From Saltatorellus ferox (lineage in GTDB: Bacteria > Planctomycetota > UBA1135 > GCA-002686595), in contig CP036434.1 in the NCBI GenBank assembly GCA_007751475.1, forward strand, positions 1,860,001 through 1,924,000: a stretch of DNA of 64,000 nt, given 5' to 3'. The translations under genes were made by a program, and so were the position numbers. Below the pieces are notes generated by a model. The model had not been told where the DNA came from and did not search any database. It worked only from the letters and a program-made list of their open reading frames with translations. How positions within the stretch are numbered: the first letter of the stretch is position 1; the number at the start of each line of letters is the position of its first letter. Below are positions 24,915 through 33,905 of the stretch, in pieces.

Positions 24915-27755
24915 GTGACTGACTCCACACCCTCTCGCTCGCGACCGGCCTACGTGCCCGCCGTCGGCCCCCGGCTCAGCAAGCTGCTCGCCGTCGTCTT
25001 CGGACTCTTCGCCCTTCTCTCCGTCAACGCGGTGTACCTGGTCGCCATTCGCGCGGTCGGCTGGTGGCGAGGAGAGAGCTACGAGAACCTCTTCTACCTC
25101 TACATGTTCCTGGCGCACCTCGTGCTCGGGGCCATCATCGTGATCCCGGTGATCGTCTTCGGGTTCGCGCACATGAAGAAGGCGCGGACCCGTCGCAACA
25201 AACGTGCGGTCCGGGTGGGTTACGGTCTCTTCGGGGCGGCCATCCTCCTGCTCATCACGGGCATCGTGCTGACGCGGATCGAGGGCGTCCTCGTGGTCAA
25301 GGACCCCGCGGTCCGCTCGGTCTCCTACTGGGCGCACGTCATCCTGCCCCTCGCCTGCGCCTGGCTCTTCGTCCTCCACAGGCTCGCGGGCAAGAAGATC
25401 AACTGGAAGGTCGGCATGCGCTGGACCGCCGTCGCGGGCGCGTTCGCGGGGCTCATGGTCATCCTTCAGGTCCAGGATCCGCGCAAGTGGAACGAAGTCG
25501 GCAACGAAGCCGGTGTTCAGTACTTCTTCCCATCCCTCGCCCGCACCGTCAGCGGCGACTTCATCCCCGAGCACATCCTTCAGAACGACGGCTACTGCCG
25601 GAAGTGCCACGAGGACGTGCACGAGAGCTGGATCGCCAGCGCGCACCACCTCTCGTCCTTCAACAACGAGCCCTATCTGGCGGCGGTCAAGGGAACGCGC
25701 GACTTCTCCATGGCGCGCGACGGCAACGTCAACGCGTCGCGCTTCTGCGCGGGCTGCCACGACCTCGTCCCGTTCTTCAGCGGCAAGTTCAGCGACCCTG
25801 ACTACGACATGCGCAACGATCCCACCGCCATCGCCGGGATCACCTGCACCGCGTGCCACGCCATCAGCGCGATCAACTCCCCCCGCGGCAACGCGGACTA
25901 CACGATCGACACGCCGATCCACTACCCGTTCGCCTTCTCCGACAATGGCATGCTGAGCTGGATCAACGAGCAGCTCGTCAAGGCCAAGCCCGACTTCCAC
26001 AAGAAGACGTTCCTCAAGCCGATCCACAAGACGACCGAGTTCTGCGGCACGTGCCACAAGGTGCACCTGCCCGAGGAGCTGAACGGCTACAAGTGGCTAC
26101 GCGGCCAGAACCACCAGGATCCGTTCCTGCTCTCGGGCGTGTCGGGTCACGGTATCTCCAGCTTCTACTATCCGCCCAAGGCGGAAGAGAACTGCAACGG
26201 ATGCCATATGCCGACGATGCCGTCGGAGGACTTCTCGGCGCGCGTCCGCGACGACAGCGGGATCACCAAGACGCTCGATCACCTCTTCCCCTCGGCCAAC
26301 ACGGCGGTCCCCACGATCGCGGCCGAGGCGGGCCTCATCACCACCGCCCAGGCAGAGAGCGCCGTCGAGGCCCACCGTGCCTTCAACGAAGGCGTCATGC
26401 GCCTCGACATCTTCGGGATTCGCGAAGGGGGCTCCGTCAGCGGGCCGCTGACGGCGCCCCTGCGCCCTGAAGTCCCCGCGCTCGAGCCCGGCAAGACCTA
26501 CCTCGCCGAGGTGGTCGTCCGAACGGTCAAGATGGGGCACATGTTCACCCAGGGAACGAGCGACTCGAACGAGGTCTGGGTCAGCGCCATCGCTCGCGAA
26601 GGCGAGGAGATCGTGGGCCGCAGCGGCGGCATGCGCGACGTGGACGGTTCGGTGGATCCCTACTCGCACTTCATCAACTCGTTCGTGCTCGACCGGAACG
26701 GGTTCCATATCAACGAGCGCAACGCGGAAGACATCTTCACGCCGCTCTACAACCATCAGATCCCGCCCGGCGCCGCGGACGTCGTGCACTATCGATTCAC
26801 CGTGCCTCCGGATGCCTCGGAGAGCTTCACGCTCGATGTGGCGCTGCGCTACCGCAAGTTCAACGCGCACTACATGCAGTTCGTGACGGGGGACAAAGAT
26901 CACAGGAACGATCTCCCGATCCTCGAGCTGGCGCAGGACTCCATCACGTTCCCGATCGCGGGGGCCAGGACTTCCAGCCCGGTGGCGAACGCCGAGGTCA
27001 CCATCCCGCTGTGGCAGCGCTGGAACGACTACGGCATCGCGCTACTGCGCAAGTCCGGCGGTCGTCAGCTCCGCCAGGCGGAAGAGGCCTTCCAGCGCGT
27101 GGAGGAACTTGGTCGTCCCGACGGGCCCCTGAACCTCGCGCGCGTGTACCTGGCCGAGGGCCGTATCGGCAAGGAGGCGCCGGACGCGCTGCGCCGCGCC
27201 CGTGACTTCGACCCGCCAGCCAACGAGTGGTCGGTCCTCTGGTTCACGGGCAACCTGAACAAGCAGAACGGCAACCTCGACGAGGCGATCGCCAACTACC
27301 GACAGATCGTCGATGGGGGCTTCGCCCAGGCGGTCGGCCGGGGCTTCGACTTCTCCAAGGACTGGCGCGTGCTGACCGAGCTGGGTGAGACGATCTATCA
27401 GCGCGCGCGTCAGGAGCGCGGGGAGAAGAACGCTGCGGCTCGCGAGGCGATGCTCCGCGAGTCGATCGAGTGGCTGGAGAAGGCGCTGGAGCTCGACCCC
27501 GAGTACGCGGCGGCTCACTACAACCTTCAGCTGGTCTACGAGGAGCTCGGGGACGACGAGAATTCCCGGATCCACGCCGCCGCCCACGAAAAATACCGCG
27601 TGGACGACAACGCGGGAGATGTCGCGATCGCCGAGGCGAGACGTCGCTATCCTGCGGCGAACCTTGCCGCCGAGGCGGTGGTGATCTACGAACTCCAGCG
27701 TGACGGCGCCTACGAGCTGCCCCGAGACGCCTACATCCCAGAGAGCGATCAGTGA
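24915..27755 (+). CDS. Membrane-anchored pentaheme cytochrome c with C-terminal TPR-like region
   Basis: The 946-residue protein starts at a GTG and has four or five N-terminal membrane helices (about residues 20-190). Five CxxCH heme sites follow: Cys228 (CRKCH), Cys278 (CAGCH), Cys311 (CTACH), Cys377 (CGTCH) and Cys427 (CNGCH), in a cytochrome c554-like arrangement. A beta-rich segment comes next and then TPR-like helices (LEKALELDPEYAAAHYNLQL) to the end. It probably moves electrons from the membrane to the periplasm. The stop overlaps the next start as GTGA, tying it to the CRTAC1 protein. The redox partner is unknown. Confidence 0.85.
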   Translation: MTDSTPSRSRPAYVPAVGPRLSKLLAVVFGLFALLSVNAVYLVAIRAVGWWRGESYENLFYLYMFLAHLVLGAIIVIPVIVFGFAHMKKARTRRNKRAVRVGYGLFGAAILLLITGIVLTRIEGVLVVKDPAVRSVSYWAHVILPLACAWLFVLHRLAGKKINWKVGMRWTAVAGAFAGLMVILQVQDPRKWNEVGNEAGVQYFFPSLARTVSGDFIPEHILQNDGYCRKCHEDVHESWIASAHHLSSFNNEPYLAAVKGTRDFSMARDGNVNASRFCAGCHDLVPFFSGKFSDPDYDMRNDPTAIAGITCTACHAISAINSPRGNADYTIDTPIHYPFAFSDNGMLSWINEQLVKAKPDFHKKTFLKPIHKTTEFCGTCHKVHLPEELNGYKWLRGQNHQDPFLLSGVSGHGISSFYYPPKAEENCNGCHMPTMPSEDFSARVRDDSGITKTLDHLFPSANTAVPTIAAEAGLITTAQAESAVEAHRAFNEGVMRLDIFGIREGGSVSGPLTAPLRPEVPALEPGKTYLAEVVVRTVKMGHMFTQGTSDSNEVWVSAIAREGEEIVGRSGGMRDVDGSVDPYSHFINSFVLDRNGFHINERNAEDIFTPLYNHQIPPGAADVVHYRFTVPPDASESFTLDVALRYRKFNAHYMQFVTGDKDHRNDLPILELAQDSITFPIAGARTSSPVANAEVTIPLWQRWNDYGIALLRKSGGRQLRQAEEAFQRVEELGRPDGPLNLARVYLAEGRIGKEAPDALRRARDFDPPANEWSVLWFTGNLNKQNGNLDEAIANYRQIVDGGFAQAVGRGFDFSKDWRVLTELGETIYQRARQERGEKNAAAREAMLRESIEWLEKALELDPEYAAAHYNLQLVYEELGDDENSRIHAAAHEKYRVDDNAGDVAIAEARRRYPAANLAAEAVVIYELQRDGAYELPRDAYIPESDQ

Positions 27756-29608
27756 CCAAGACCGAGCCCCATCATCCGACGGATCCCGAGGCGGACCACG
27801 ACGCTGGCGACGACGCCATCATCGGGAAGGCCTTCAATCGCTCGCTCCTTGCTTTCGCGATCATCGGCGTGGGGATCGGCGCGCTGATTCTTCTGAATCG
27901 CGAGAAGGAACCCGAGGAGATCGTCAAGGAGAAGGAGGTCGGCGTCATCAAGGATGTCGAGACGGACGTGGAGACCCTGCCGGAGGTGCGCTTCACCGAT
28001 GTCACCTCGGAGGCGGGCATCGACTTCGTTCACGAGAACGGAGCGACCGCCGACAAGCTCCTGCCGGAGACGATGGGGGGCGGCTGCGCCTTCTTCGACT
28101 ATGACCGCGACGGGGACGAGGACCTCTTCCTGGTGAACGGGCGCACATGGCCTCACCTGGAGGACGGCGCGCGCGTCCCGGGGAACCGGCTCTACGCCAA
28201 CGACGGCGCCGGGCACTTCACCGACATGACCGAAGGATCGGGCCTCGAGGGGGGGACCTTCGGGATGGGCGTGGCCGTGGCCGATATCGACGGCAACGGC
28301 TGGATCGACGTCTTCACCACGGGGATCGGCGGCAATCGGCTCTACCTGAACCAGGGAGCAGGCAAGTTCGTGGACGCCACGGCCTCTTCTGGTCTCGCCG
28401 GTGATGGCGCCGCATGGACCACGAGCGCCGGCTTCTTCGACATGGATGGGGACGAGGACCTGGATCTCTTCGTGTGCAGCTACGTTCGCTGGTCCCGGGA
28501 GATCGATCAGGAGGTGGCCTACTCCCTCAACGGCAAGGACCCTGCGTACGGGCCGCCGATGAACTACGGCGGGACGTTCTCGAGCCTCTATCGCAATGAG
28601 GGCGGCGGCCGCTTCACCGACGTCTCCGAGACGGCGGGCATCCAGGTCCGCAACTCCGCGACCGGCGAGCCCATGGGCAAGGCGCTCGGAGTGGCCTTCC
28701 GCGACATCGATGGTGACGGTGACGAGGACATCTTCGTCGCCAATGACACCGTTCAGAACCACCTCTTTCTGAACAACGGAGACGGCACGTTCGAGGAGTC
28801 CGGCGCTGGCACCGGGTTCGGCTACGACCGCAACGGCGGCGCCACGGGTGCCATGGGAATCGACATCGGCGACTTCCGAGGCGACGGATCGTTCGGCGTT
28901 TGCATCGGCAACTTCGCCAACGAGATGTCATCGCTGTTCGTCAAGCATCCCTCGAAGCTCAGGTTCTCCGATGATGCGATCGGAGAGGGAATCGGCTCGC
29001 CGAGCCGCCTGCGCCTCTCCTTCGGCATGTTCTTCTTCGACTACGACCTCGACGGCCGCCTCGACCTGCTCCAGGTCAACGGCCACCTCGAGGAGACGAT
29101 CAGCGAGAACCAGGCGAGCCAGGAGTACGAACAGCCACCTCAGCTCTTCTGGAACCAGGGTCCCGACCAGCGGTCCTGCTTCGTGGAGGTCCCGCCTGCG
29201 ACTGCCGGCGATCTCTCCAGGAAGCTCGTCGGGCGCGGCTCGGCCTACGCGGACATCGACCTCGATGGCGATCTCGACGTCTTGATGATGCAGGTCGGAC
29301 GGGCGCCCGTGCTTCTGCGCAACGACCAGGCGCTCGGCCGACACTGGCTGCGCGTCCGGCTCCAGCAGCCCGGCATGAACCCCGATGCGATCGGCGCGAC
29401 GCTGGAACTCACGACTCCCCACGGGGCTCTGCGCCGCAAGATCACGCCGACCCGGAGCTATCTCTCGCAGTCCGAACTGCCGATGACCTTCGGCCTCGGA
29501 GCCGAGACGCCCGCGACCTTGAGCCTGCTCGTGCGCTGGCCGGACGGCTCCGAGCAGGTGGTCGATGCGCTCGGCTCGGTCGACGGCACGCTGACCGTCA
29601 AGAAGTAG
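27752..29608 (+). CDS. CRTAC1-family protein (FG-GAP/VCBS repeats plus ASPIC/UnbV)
   Basis: The 618-residue protein has one N-terminal membrane segment (about residues 30-47), then repeated calcium-binding-like FG-GAP/VCBS blades with D-x-D-x-D-G-x-x-D motifs (DYDRDGDEDLFL, DIDGNGWIDVF, DMDGDEDLDLFV, DYDLDGRLDLL, DIDLDGDLDVL). The C-terminal region has the ASPIC/UnbV pattern (GATLELTTPHGALRRKI, then RSYLSQSE and VRWPDGSEQ). Such proteins are exported or membrane-tethered propellers, common in Planctomycetota. The GTG at 27752 overlaps the cytochrome stop, suggesting that the two act together on the outer side of the membrane. Its end overlaps the convergent oxyR by 11 nt. Confidence 0.85.
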   Translation: MTKTEPHHPTDPEADHDAGDDAIIGKAFNRSLLAFAIIGVGIGALILLNREKEPEEIVKEKEVGVIKDVETDVETLPEVRFTDVTSEAGIDFVHENGATADKLLPETMGGGCAFFDYDRDGDEDLFLVNGRTWPHLEDGARVPGNRLYANDGAGHFTDMTEGSGLEGGTFGMGVAVADIDGNGWIDVFTTGIGGNRLYLNQGAGKFVDATASSGLAGDGAAWTTSAGFFDMDGDEDLDLFVCSYVRWSREIDQEVAYSLNGKDPAYGPPMNYGGTFSSLYRNEGGGRFTDVSETAGIQVRNSATGEPMGKALGVAFRDIDGDGDEDIFVANDTVQNHLFLNNGDGTFEESGAGTGFGYDRNGGATGAMGIDIGDFRGDGSFGVCIGNFANEMSSLFVKHPSKLRFSDDAIGEGIGSPSRLRLSFGMFFFDYDLDGRLDLLQVNGHLEETISENQASQEYEQPPQLFWNQGPDQRSCFVEVPPATAGDLSRKLVGRGSAYADIDLDGDLDVLMMQVGRAPVLLRNDQALGRHWLRVRLQQPGMNPDAIGATLELTTPHGALRRKITPTRSYLSQSELPMTFGLGAETPATLSLLVRWPDGSEQVVDALGSVDGTLTVKK

Positions 29609-30503
29609 CCAGAAAGGCGCCCTGGATCGTCTCTCCGAGGGCTTCGAACTCGGCCGTACGGGCCGAACTCTTGCGCCAGGAGAGCCCGATTCGACGGGAA
29701 GGGCCGCCCTCGTCGAATGGCCGGAAGACGACATCCGGGTTGCGCTGCTGCTCTTGCTCGACGGCCATCTCGGGAATCAGCGTGATTCCGATGCCCGAGG
29801 TGACCATCTGCAGGAGCGTGCCGAGGCTCGTCGCGCGGAAGTCCGCGTACTCGACCATGCCGGAGGCCTTGCAGATCGGCAGGGCGTGGCTTCGCAGGCA
29901 GTGCCCATCCTCCAGCAGGAGAACCGTCTGGCCGTCGAGGTCGGATTCTTCCAGGGCGTCCTTGCTGGCGAGCGGGTGATCCTTGTGGCAGGCGAGGACG
30001 AACGGATCGCTGAAGAGCTGTTTCTCCGTCGCACCGTGCAGGTCGACGTCGAGCGCCAGAAGCAAGATGTCGAGGTCGCCCGCGTGGAGGCTGGCCACCA
30101 GTCGGTCCGTCTGGTCCTCGGTCAGCAGCAAGATGAGCTCCGGGTACTGGCTGCGCACGGCTTTGACAACGAGCGGAAGGATGTAGGGCGCCACCGTGGG
30201 AATCGCGCCCATGCGGAGTCGTCCGGTCAGGGGCTTTCCCGACGCCCTCGCCGCGTCCAGCAGGCGATCCGTGGCTTGCAGCACCGCATGCGCCTCGCGG
30301 GCGAGCGCGACTCCCGCCGCAGTGGCCACGACCCGCCGCGTGTCGCGTTCGAAGAGCTGGACGCCGAGGAGGGCTTCCAGCTGCTGGAGCTGGGTGCTCA
30401 GCGCGGGCTGCGTGACATGGCAGGACGCCGCAGCCTCGCGGAAGTTCAGATGCTCGGCGACGGCGACGAAGTACTCGAGCTGTCGGATGGACGGTCGTTC
30501 CAT
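29598..30503 (-). CDS. oxyR: OxyR, peroxide-sensing LysR-type regulator
   Basis: The 301-residue protein has the N-terminal LysR winged helix (IRQLEYFVAVAEHLNFREAA, TQPALSTQLQQLE) and an effector domain with both OxyR redox cysteines: Cys202 in LEDGHCLRSHA and Cys211, nine residues later, equivalent to E. coli Cys199 and Cys208. Hydrogen peroxide should form the disulfide and switch on antioxidant genes. The ATG at 30503 is chosen; a GTG at 30521 is possible. No catalase or peroxidase gene lies in the window, so the targets are elsewhere. Confidence 0.9.
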   Translation of the reverse strand: MERPSIRQLEYFVAVAEHLNFREAAASCHVTQPALSTQLQQLEALLGVQLFERDTRRVVATAAGVALAREAHAVLQATDRLLDAARASGKPLTGRLRMGAIPTVAPYILPLVVKAVRSQYPELILLLTEDQTDRLVASLHAGDLDILLLALDVDLHGATEKQLFSDPFVLACHKDHPLASKDALEESDLDGQTVLLLEDGHCLRSHALPICKASGMVEYADFRATSLGTLLQMVTSGIGITLIPEMAVEQEQQRNPDVVFRPFDEGGPSRRIGLSWRKSSARTAEFEALGETIQGAFLATS

Positions 30504-30569
30504 GGTTGGGTGGCGGGGCACTTGGAGTGTTCTCGGGCCACCATCCTATGACATTCCCGCCCGGCTCGA

Positions 30570-31253
30570 TCAGCCGCTCCTGCCGTCAATGGCCATGGCG
30601 GCCACGTTGCGGAGCATGACCGTGACGACCCGCGCGTCATCATCGAACTTCCGAGCGTACTGCTCGGGCGTGAGGCCCTCGACGATGCAGTGATAGAGCA
30701 CGTGGCGATCCTCGAAGTCGAAGGCGTTGAGCACGTCGATCATCGCGTGGGCGCCGTCCTCGTCCAGACCGAGGACGAGTCCGATCCGTCCCGTCAGCTT
30801 GCAGGTGGCGGCGCCCTTGGGAGCCCCGCCGCCAGGAGCGTACTCGCGTGCCAGCGCACCCTCTTCCAGAATCGCTGCGGTCGATTCCTCGACGATCGTC
30901 TCGAGCTGCTCGGCGAGCTCCTGGAGCCGCTCTCCAGTCGGAAGGTCGCACGCCAGGGTGGCGAGCGTCGCGATCACGCGAGCGGCCACTCGCCCGTCCT
31001 CGATGAAGTAAGCGCTGTCCGCGACGTGCAGCTTGCACTCGCCGCGGAAGTCCCGCGGGCGGCCCTCGCAGAGCTGGTCGATCACCGTGTCGGGACCCAG
31101 CCTCAATAGCTGAAGAAGCGCATCTCTCGGGGCAGCGGATGCTGGAGGGGCGTGGCCGGTAGCTCCGGGCTCGCCCACCTTCGAAGCGCTACCTGATGAA
31201 TCCCATTCGGATTCATCTCTGACATGTGCGGTGTCGTCAGCAGCGTCGCTCAT
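30570..31253 (-). CDS. Unknown protein with a C-terminal helix-turn-helix-like segment
   Basis: The 227-residue protein has an acidic, Ser/Ala-rich and probably disordered first 40 residues, then a helical region containing a cysteine pair (LCEGRPRDFRGECKLHV). The last 50 residues (EDRHVLYHCIVEGLTPEQYA, then KFDDDARVVTVMLRNVA) resemble sigma factor region 4, in which a short helix pair is followed by a V/I-rich recognition helix. There is no signal peptide. The start at 31253 has GAGG 4 nt upstream. It may be a diverged regulatory protein; the similarity is by eye only. Confidence 0.55.
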   Translation of the reverse strand: MSDAADDTAHVRDESEWDSSGSASKVGEPGATGHAPPASAAPRDALLQLLRLGPDTVIDQLCEGRPRDFRGECKLHVADSAYFIEDGRVAARVIATLATLACDLPTGERLQELAEQLETIVEESTAAILEEGALAREYAPGGGAPKGAATCKLTGRIGLVLGLDEDGAHAMIDVLNAFDFEDRHVLYHCIVEGLTPEQYARKFDDDARVVTVMLRNVAAMAIDGRSG

Positions 31254-31646
31254 GATTCCTCGATACTGGCAGGAGGGAATAATGGGATCAGCAAATGTCT
31301 CGTTGACCCTGGGAGAACTACAGCCTTTCAGGCGATCGCGAATTCGTCAAGCAAGCGACTTCGCCGCGGCCTCGCAGCACGCGGACAATCGGGCGATCTG
31401 TACGCTGATTCCACGCACGCGCGATTCACACCTGTGCCCAAGTCGGCGAGGGTTGACGCTCCCTGGGGGCGTTCCGCCCGCCGACTGCGAAGGCTCGAAC
31501 TTCTGTGACGCTTGAATTCAGTGATTCGCTCCACGGATCTATTTTGCAGATAGGGCGGCGCATTTTTCGCGCCTCTTTCTTCTTCACCTGGGTCTCTACC
31601 TGGCGATTCCCATCTCTGGGACGGTCATTCCACGGCGCGAATGAAA
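31254..31646. other. Intergenic region with a two-tier hairpin, no gene seen
   Basis: These 393 bases separate the terminator of the metalloprotease gene from the start of the unknown minus-strand gene. Short overlapping frames occur but none has a family, a ribosome-binding site or a consistent codon pattern. A nested stem at 31441-31486 (AGTCGGCG/CGCCGACT outside, ACGCTC/GGGCGT inside) is the only structure noted and could belong to the leader of the minus-strand gene. Confidence 0.4.
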
Positions 31647-31687
31647 GAAGCCGGGCGCGCGCACCGCAAGTGCACGCGCCCGGCTTC
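31647..31687 (-). terminator. Rho-independent terminator of the metalloprotease gene
   Basis: An 18-bp stem with one G-U pair and a 5-base loop (arms GAAGCCGGGCGCGCGCAC and its complement) lies 47 nt after the stop at 31734. On the minus strand it is followed by TTTCATT. Confidence 0.75.
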
Positions 31688-31733
31688 GAATGGGACCGTC
31701 GCGACGGCGGCCCAAACGCTCGCTCTCAGACGA

Positions 31734-33707
31734 TCACGGGCAGAACACGACCGAAAGTGCGTCGCTCAGGTTGTAGCCCGCGCTCGTCGTGTCGCGGTAC
31801 CAGACCTGGAAGTTGAACGTGTCGCCGGGGTTGATCACGCTACCGGCTGCCAGGTTGTTCTGGTCGAGGGCCAGGCTGTTCTCACCGAACAGGTTCGTCT
31901 GCGCGATCGAAACGCGGAAGATTTGCTGGCCGCTGACGCAGAGGAATCCGTCGCCCAGGGGGTTCTGGATCTGATTCTCGGCATAGAGCCAGATACCGAA
32001 GCTGCTCGGCGGAAGGCTGAAGCCGACGATCAGGAGGTCGTTGGCAGCGATGCTGGTCGAGCCGAAGCCCTGGAGCGTGCCGCCGAGCGCCGAAACGGAG
32101 TTGGGACCTGCGACGCAGTAGTTCGTGATGCTGCCGCAGCCCATGTCGGCCACACGGATATCGTCGATGAACCAGTTCTCGGAGGTGCCGTTGACCTCGG
32201 TGCGGAAGCGGAGCTGCGCTTTGTCGTGCAGGCCTGCTGCGGGGACCATCACGGTCGTCGACTCGAAGGTGTTCTGGTCGATTCCGTCCGACGAAAGTCG
32301 CGCCAGTTCGATCCAGTCGCGCGAGCTATCGTAGATCTCGAGGACCAGCTGGCCGCCGATCGGAACGCCGCGGTGCTGCGACTCGAAGCTGACGAATGCC
32401 TGGGGCACGCTTCCGAGCAGGATGTAGTTGGAGATCAGCACATCGTCGAGTTCGGGGGATGCGTTGAGTGCATCCATCTCCAGGGACTGCGTGCCGGACG
32501 GCTCGCCGACGGCGGCCGTCGAGGCGGAAACGCCCTGCTGGCTGATCCAGATGTCACGGTTCAGTCCGCCTTCGACGTCGTCGAAAACGGGCAGTGCCAG
32601 CGCGGGCGAAAGATCGAGCAAGCAGTTGCGGCTGATCGCATAGTTCCGGATGCCGTTGGCGCTCGGATTGCCAAAGCGAGTGACGTCGCCCTGGCAGCCG
32701 CCGAGGCCCGAGCACATGATCCGGCAATCACCGTTGCCGTCACAGTGGGACGCGTTGAAGTTGTGGCCGATCTCGTGGGCCGTGAGGCCCGTTCGTGCGC
32801 CAATGTTGTTGGTGAAACGCGACTCGGAGAGGCCATAGCCCGTCGAACTGTTGCAAATCACACCCACATAGGCGAGGCCGATCACGCTGCCGTTCATGCT
32901 CCGACCGGTGAAGAGGTGCGCCGTATCCTTGCGAACGCCGACGAAGTTGGCGTTCCAATGGTTCCTGAACTGGTCGAGGACCGTTCCGGCATCGTTCGTC
33001 GAATACGGGTCGTTCGAACTGGAGCGAACGACCAGCGCGGTGATCTGGAACGTGACGTCGACGTCGCGGGTGTAGATCGTGTCGACGCGGTTCATGACGC
33101 GCTCGAGGTCATCGACCGTGGCGCTGACGCTGTTGCCGTTCCGCTGGAACATCTCGAAGTCCGCGTCGAGAGCGATCTCCGTGAGCTGGAGGCCCGTGCC
33201 GAGGAAGGAGCTGCTCGTGCCGGGCTGGCCGTTCAGGCCGGGCGTGATGGTCAACGGGCCGTTCGGCACGCCGCAGATGCCCGTGGGCGAATCGATTTCG
33301 GTCAGGCGCGCCACGGAGTAGACGTCGGCGTCGAAGCCCTCGGCCGGCTGGATCTGCCACTCGACCTCGCTGCCGTAATCGGAGGCGATGGCGCTGAGGC
33401 CCTCCGACGTGATAGAGGCCGTGACCAGGCTGTCTGTCCGGCCTTCGATGTAGCCCCGCCAGGTGTTCGGAATCGGAGCCGGCATCTCGACCGGCGTTCC
33501 ATCGGGGCGGGTCGCAAAGAGCTTGAAGTCAGCGGCCCGGAGGGAGTGGCGCTCCAGGACGAGCTGGGCGAATTCGCCGTCGAGTTCGACCGCGATGGTC
33601 ACGGTACCAGTGGCAGCGGTTGGAACGTCGAGCTGCTGCAGGCTGCCCACGGGCGGAACCGCCTGGGGGGCTGCGAGAAGCGCGAGAGAGGAGAGGATCG
33701 GAAGCAT
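31734..33707 (-). CDS. Secreted reprolysin-like zinc metalloprotease with the shared WYRD module
   Basis: The 657-residue protein starts with a signal peptide (MLPILSSLALLAAPQAVP). A prodomain-like beta region is followed by a metzincin catalytic domain: HEIGHNFNASH at residues 311-321 and a Met-turn-like RIMC after it. The usual glycine at the eighth position of HExxHxxGxxH is Asn here. After the protease there is a beta-sandwich with a jelly-roll look (WFIDDIRVADMGC), and the last 130 residues are the module shared with three other proteins, ending in F-N-F-Q-V-W-Y-R-D and NLSD. It should be an exported endopeptidase of unknown target. Confidence 0.85.
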   Translation of the reverse strand: MLPILSSLALLAAPQAVPPVGSLQQLDVPTAATGTVTIAVELDGEFAQLVLERHSLRAADFKLFATRPDGTPVEMPAPIPNTWRGYIEGRTDSLVTASITSEGLSAIASDYGSEVEWQIQPAEGFDADVYSVARLTEIDSPTGICGVPNGPLTITPGLNGQPGTSSSFLGTGLQLTEIALDADFEMFQRNGNSVSATVDDLERVMNRVDTIYTRDVDVTFQITALVVRSSSNDPYSTNDAGTVLDQFRNHWNANFVGVRKDTAHLFTGRSMNGSVIGLAYVGVICNSSTGYGLSESRFTNNIGARTGLTAHEIGHNFNASHCDGNGDCRIMCSGLGGCQGDVTRFGNPSANGIRNYAISRNCLLDLSPALALPVFDDVEGGLNRDIWISQQGVSASTAAVGEPSGTQSLEMDALNASPELDDVLISNYILLGSVPQAFVSFESQHRGVPIGGQLVLEIYDSSRDWIELARLSSDGIDQNTFESTTVMVPAAGLHDKAQLRFRTEVNGTSENWFIDDIRVADMGCGSITNYCVAGPNSVSALGGTLQGFGSTSIAANDLLIVGFSLPPSSFGIWLYAENQIQNPLGDGFLCVSGQQIFRVSIAQTNLFGENSLALDQNNLAAGSVINPGDTFNFQVWYRDTTSAGYNLSDALSVVFCP

Positions 33708-33905
33708 GGAATTCGTTTGAGGTCTCGGGCAGGAACCGCTGGGGCACCGTCCGTTTTGAGAGGCCCGCCAGCGCCATTCGCGTCGGTGGGCGCCACCTGG
33801 GACCTTGCGGGCCGAACAGGAGGCTCACCCAAGCCTACGCGGCTGAGCGCCGTCGCGTCTTCACGAGGCCCTCCAGGACCTGACCAGAGGGGCCACGGTG
33901 CTGTT

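Noticed and set aside
31480..31515. T-arm-like sequence GAAGGCTCGAACTTC
   Set aside because: Only a 4-bp stem is possible and no other tRNA arms surround it.
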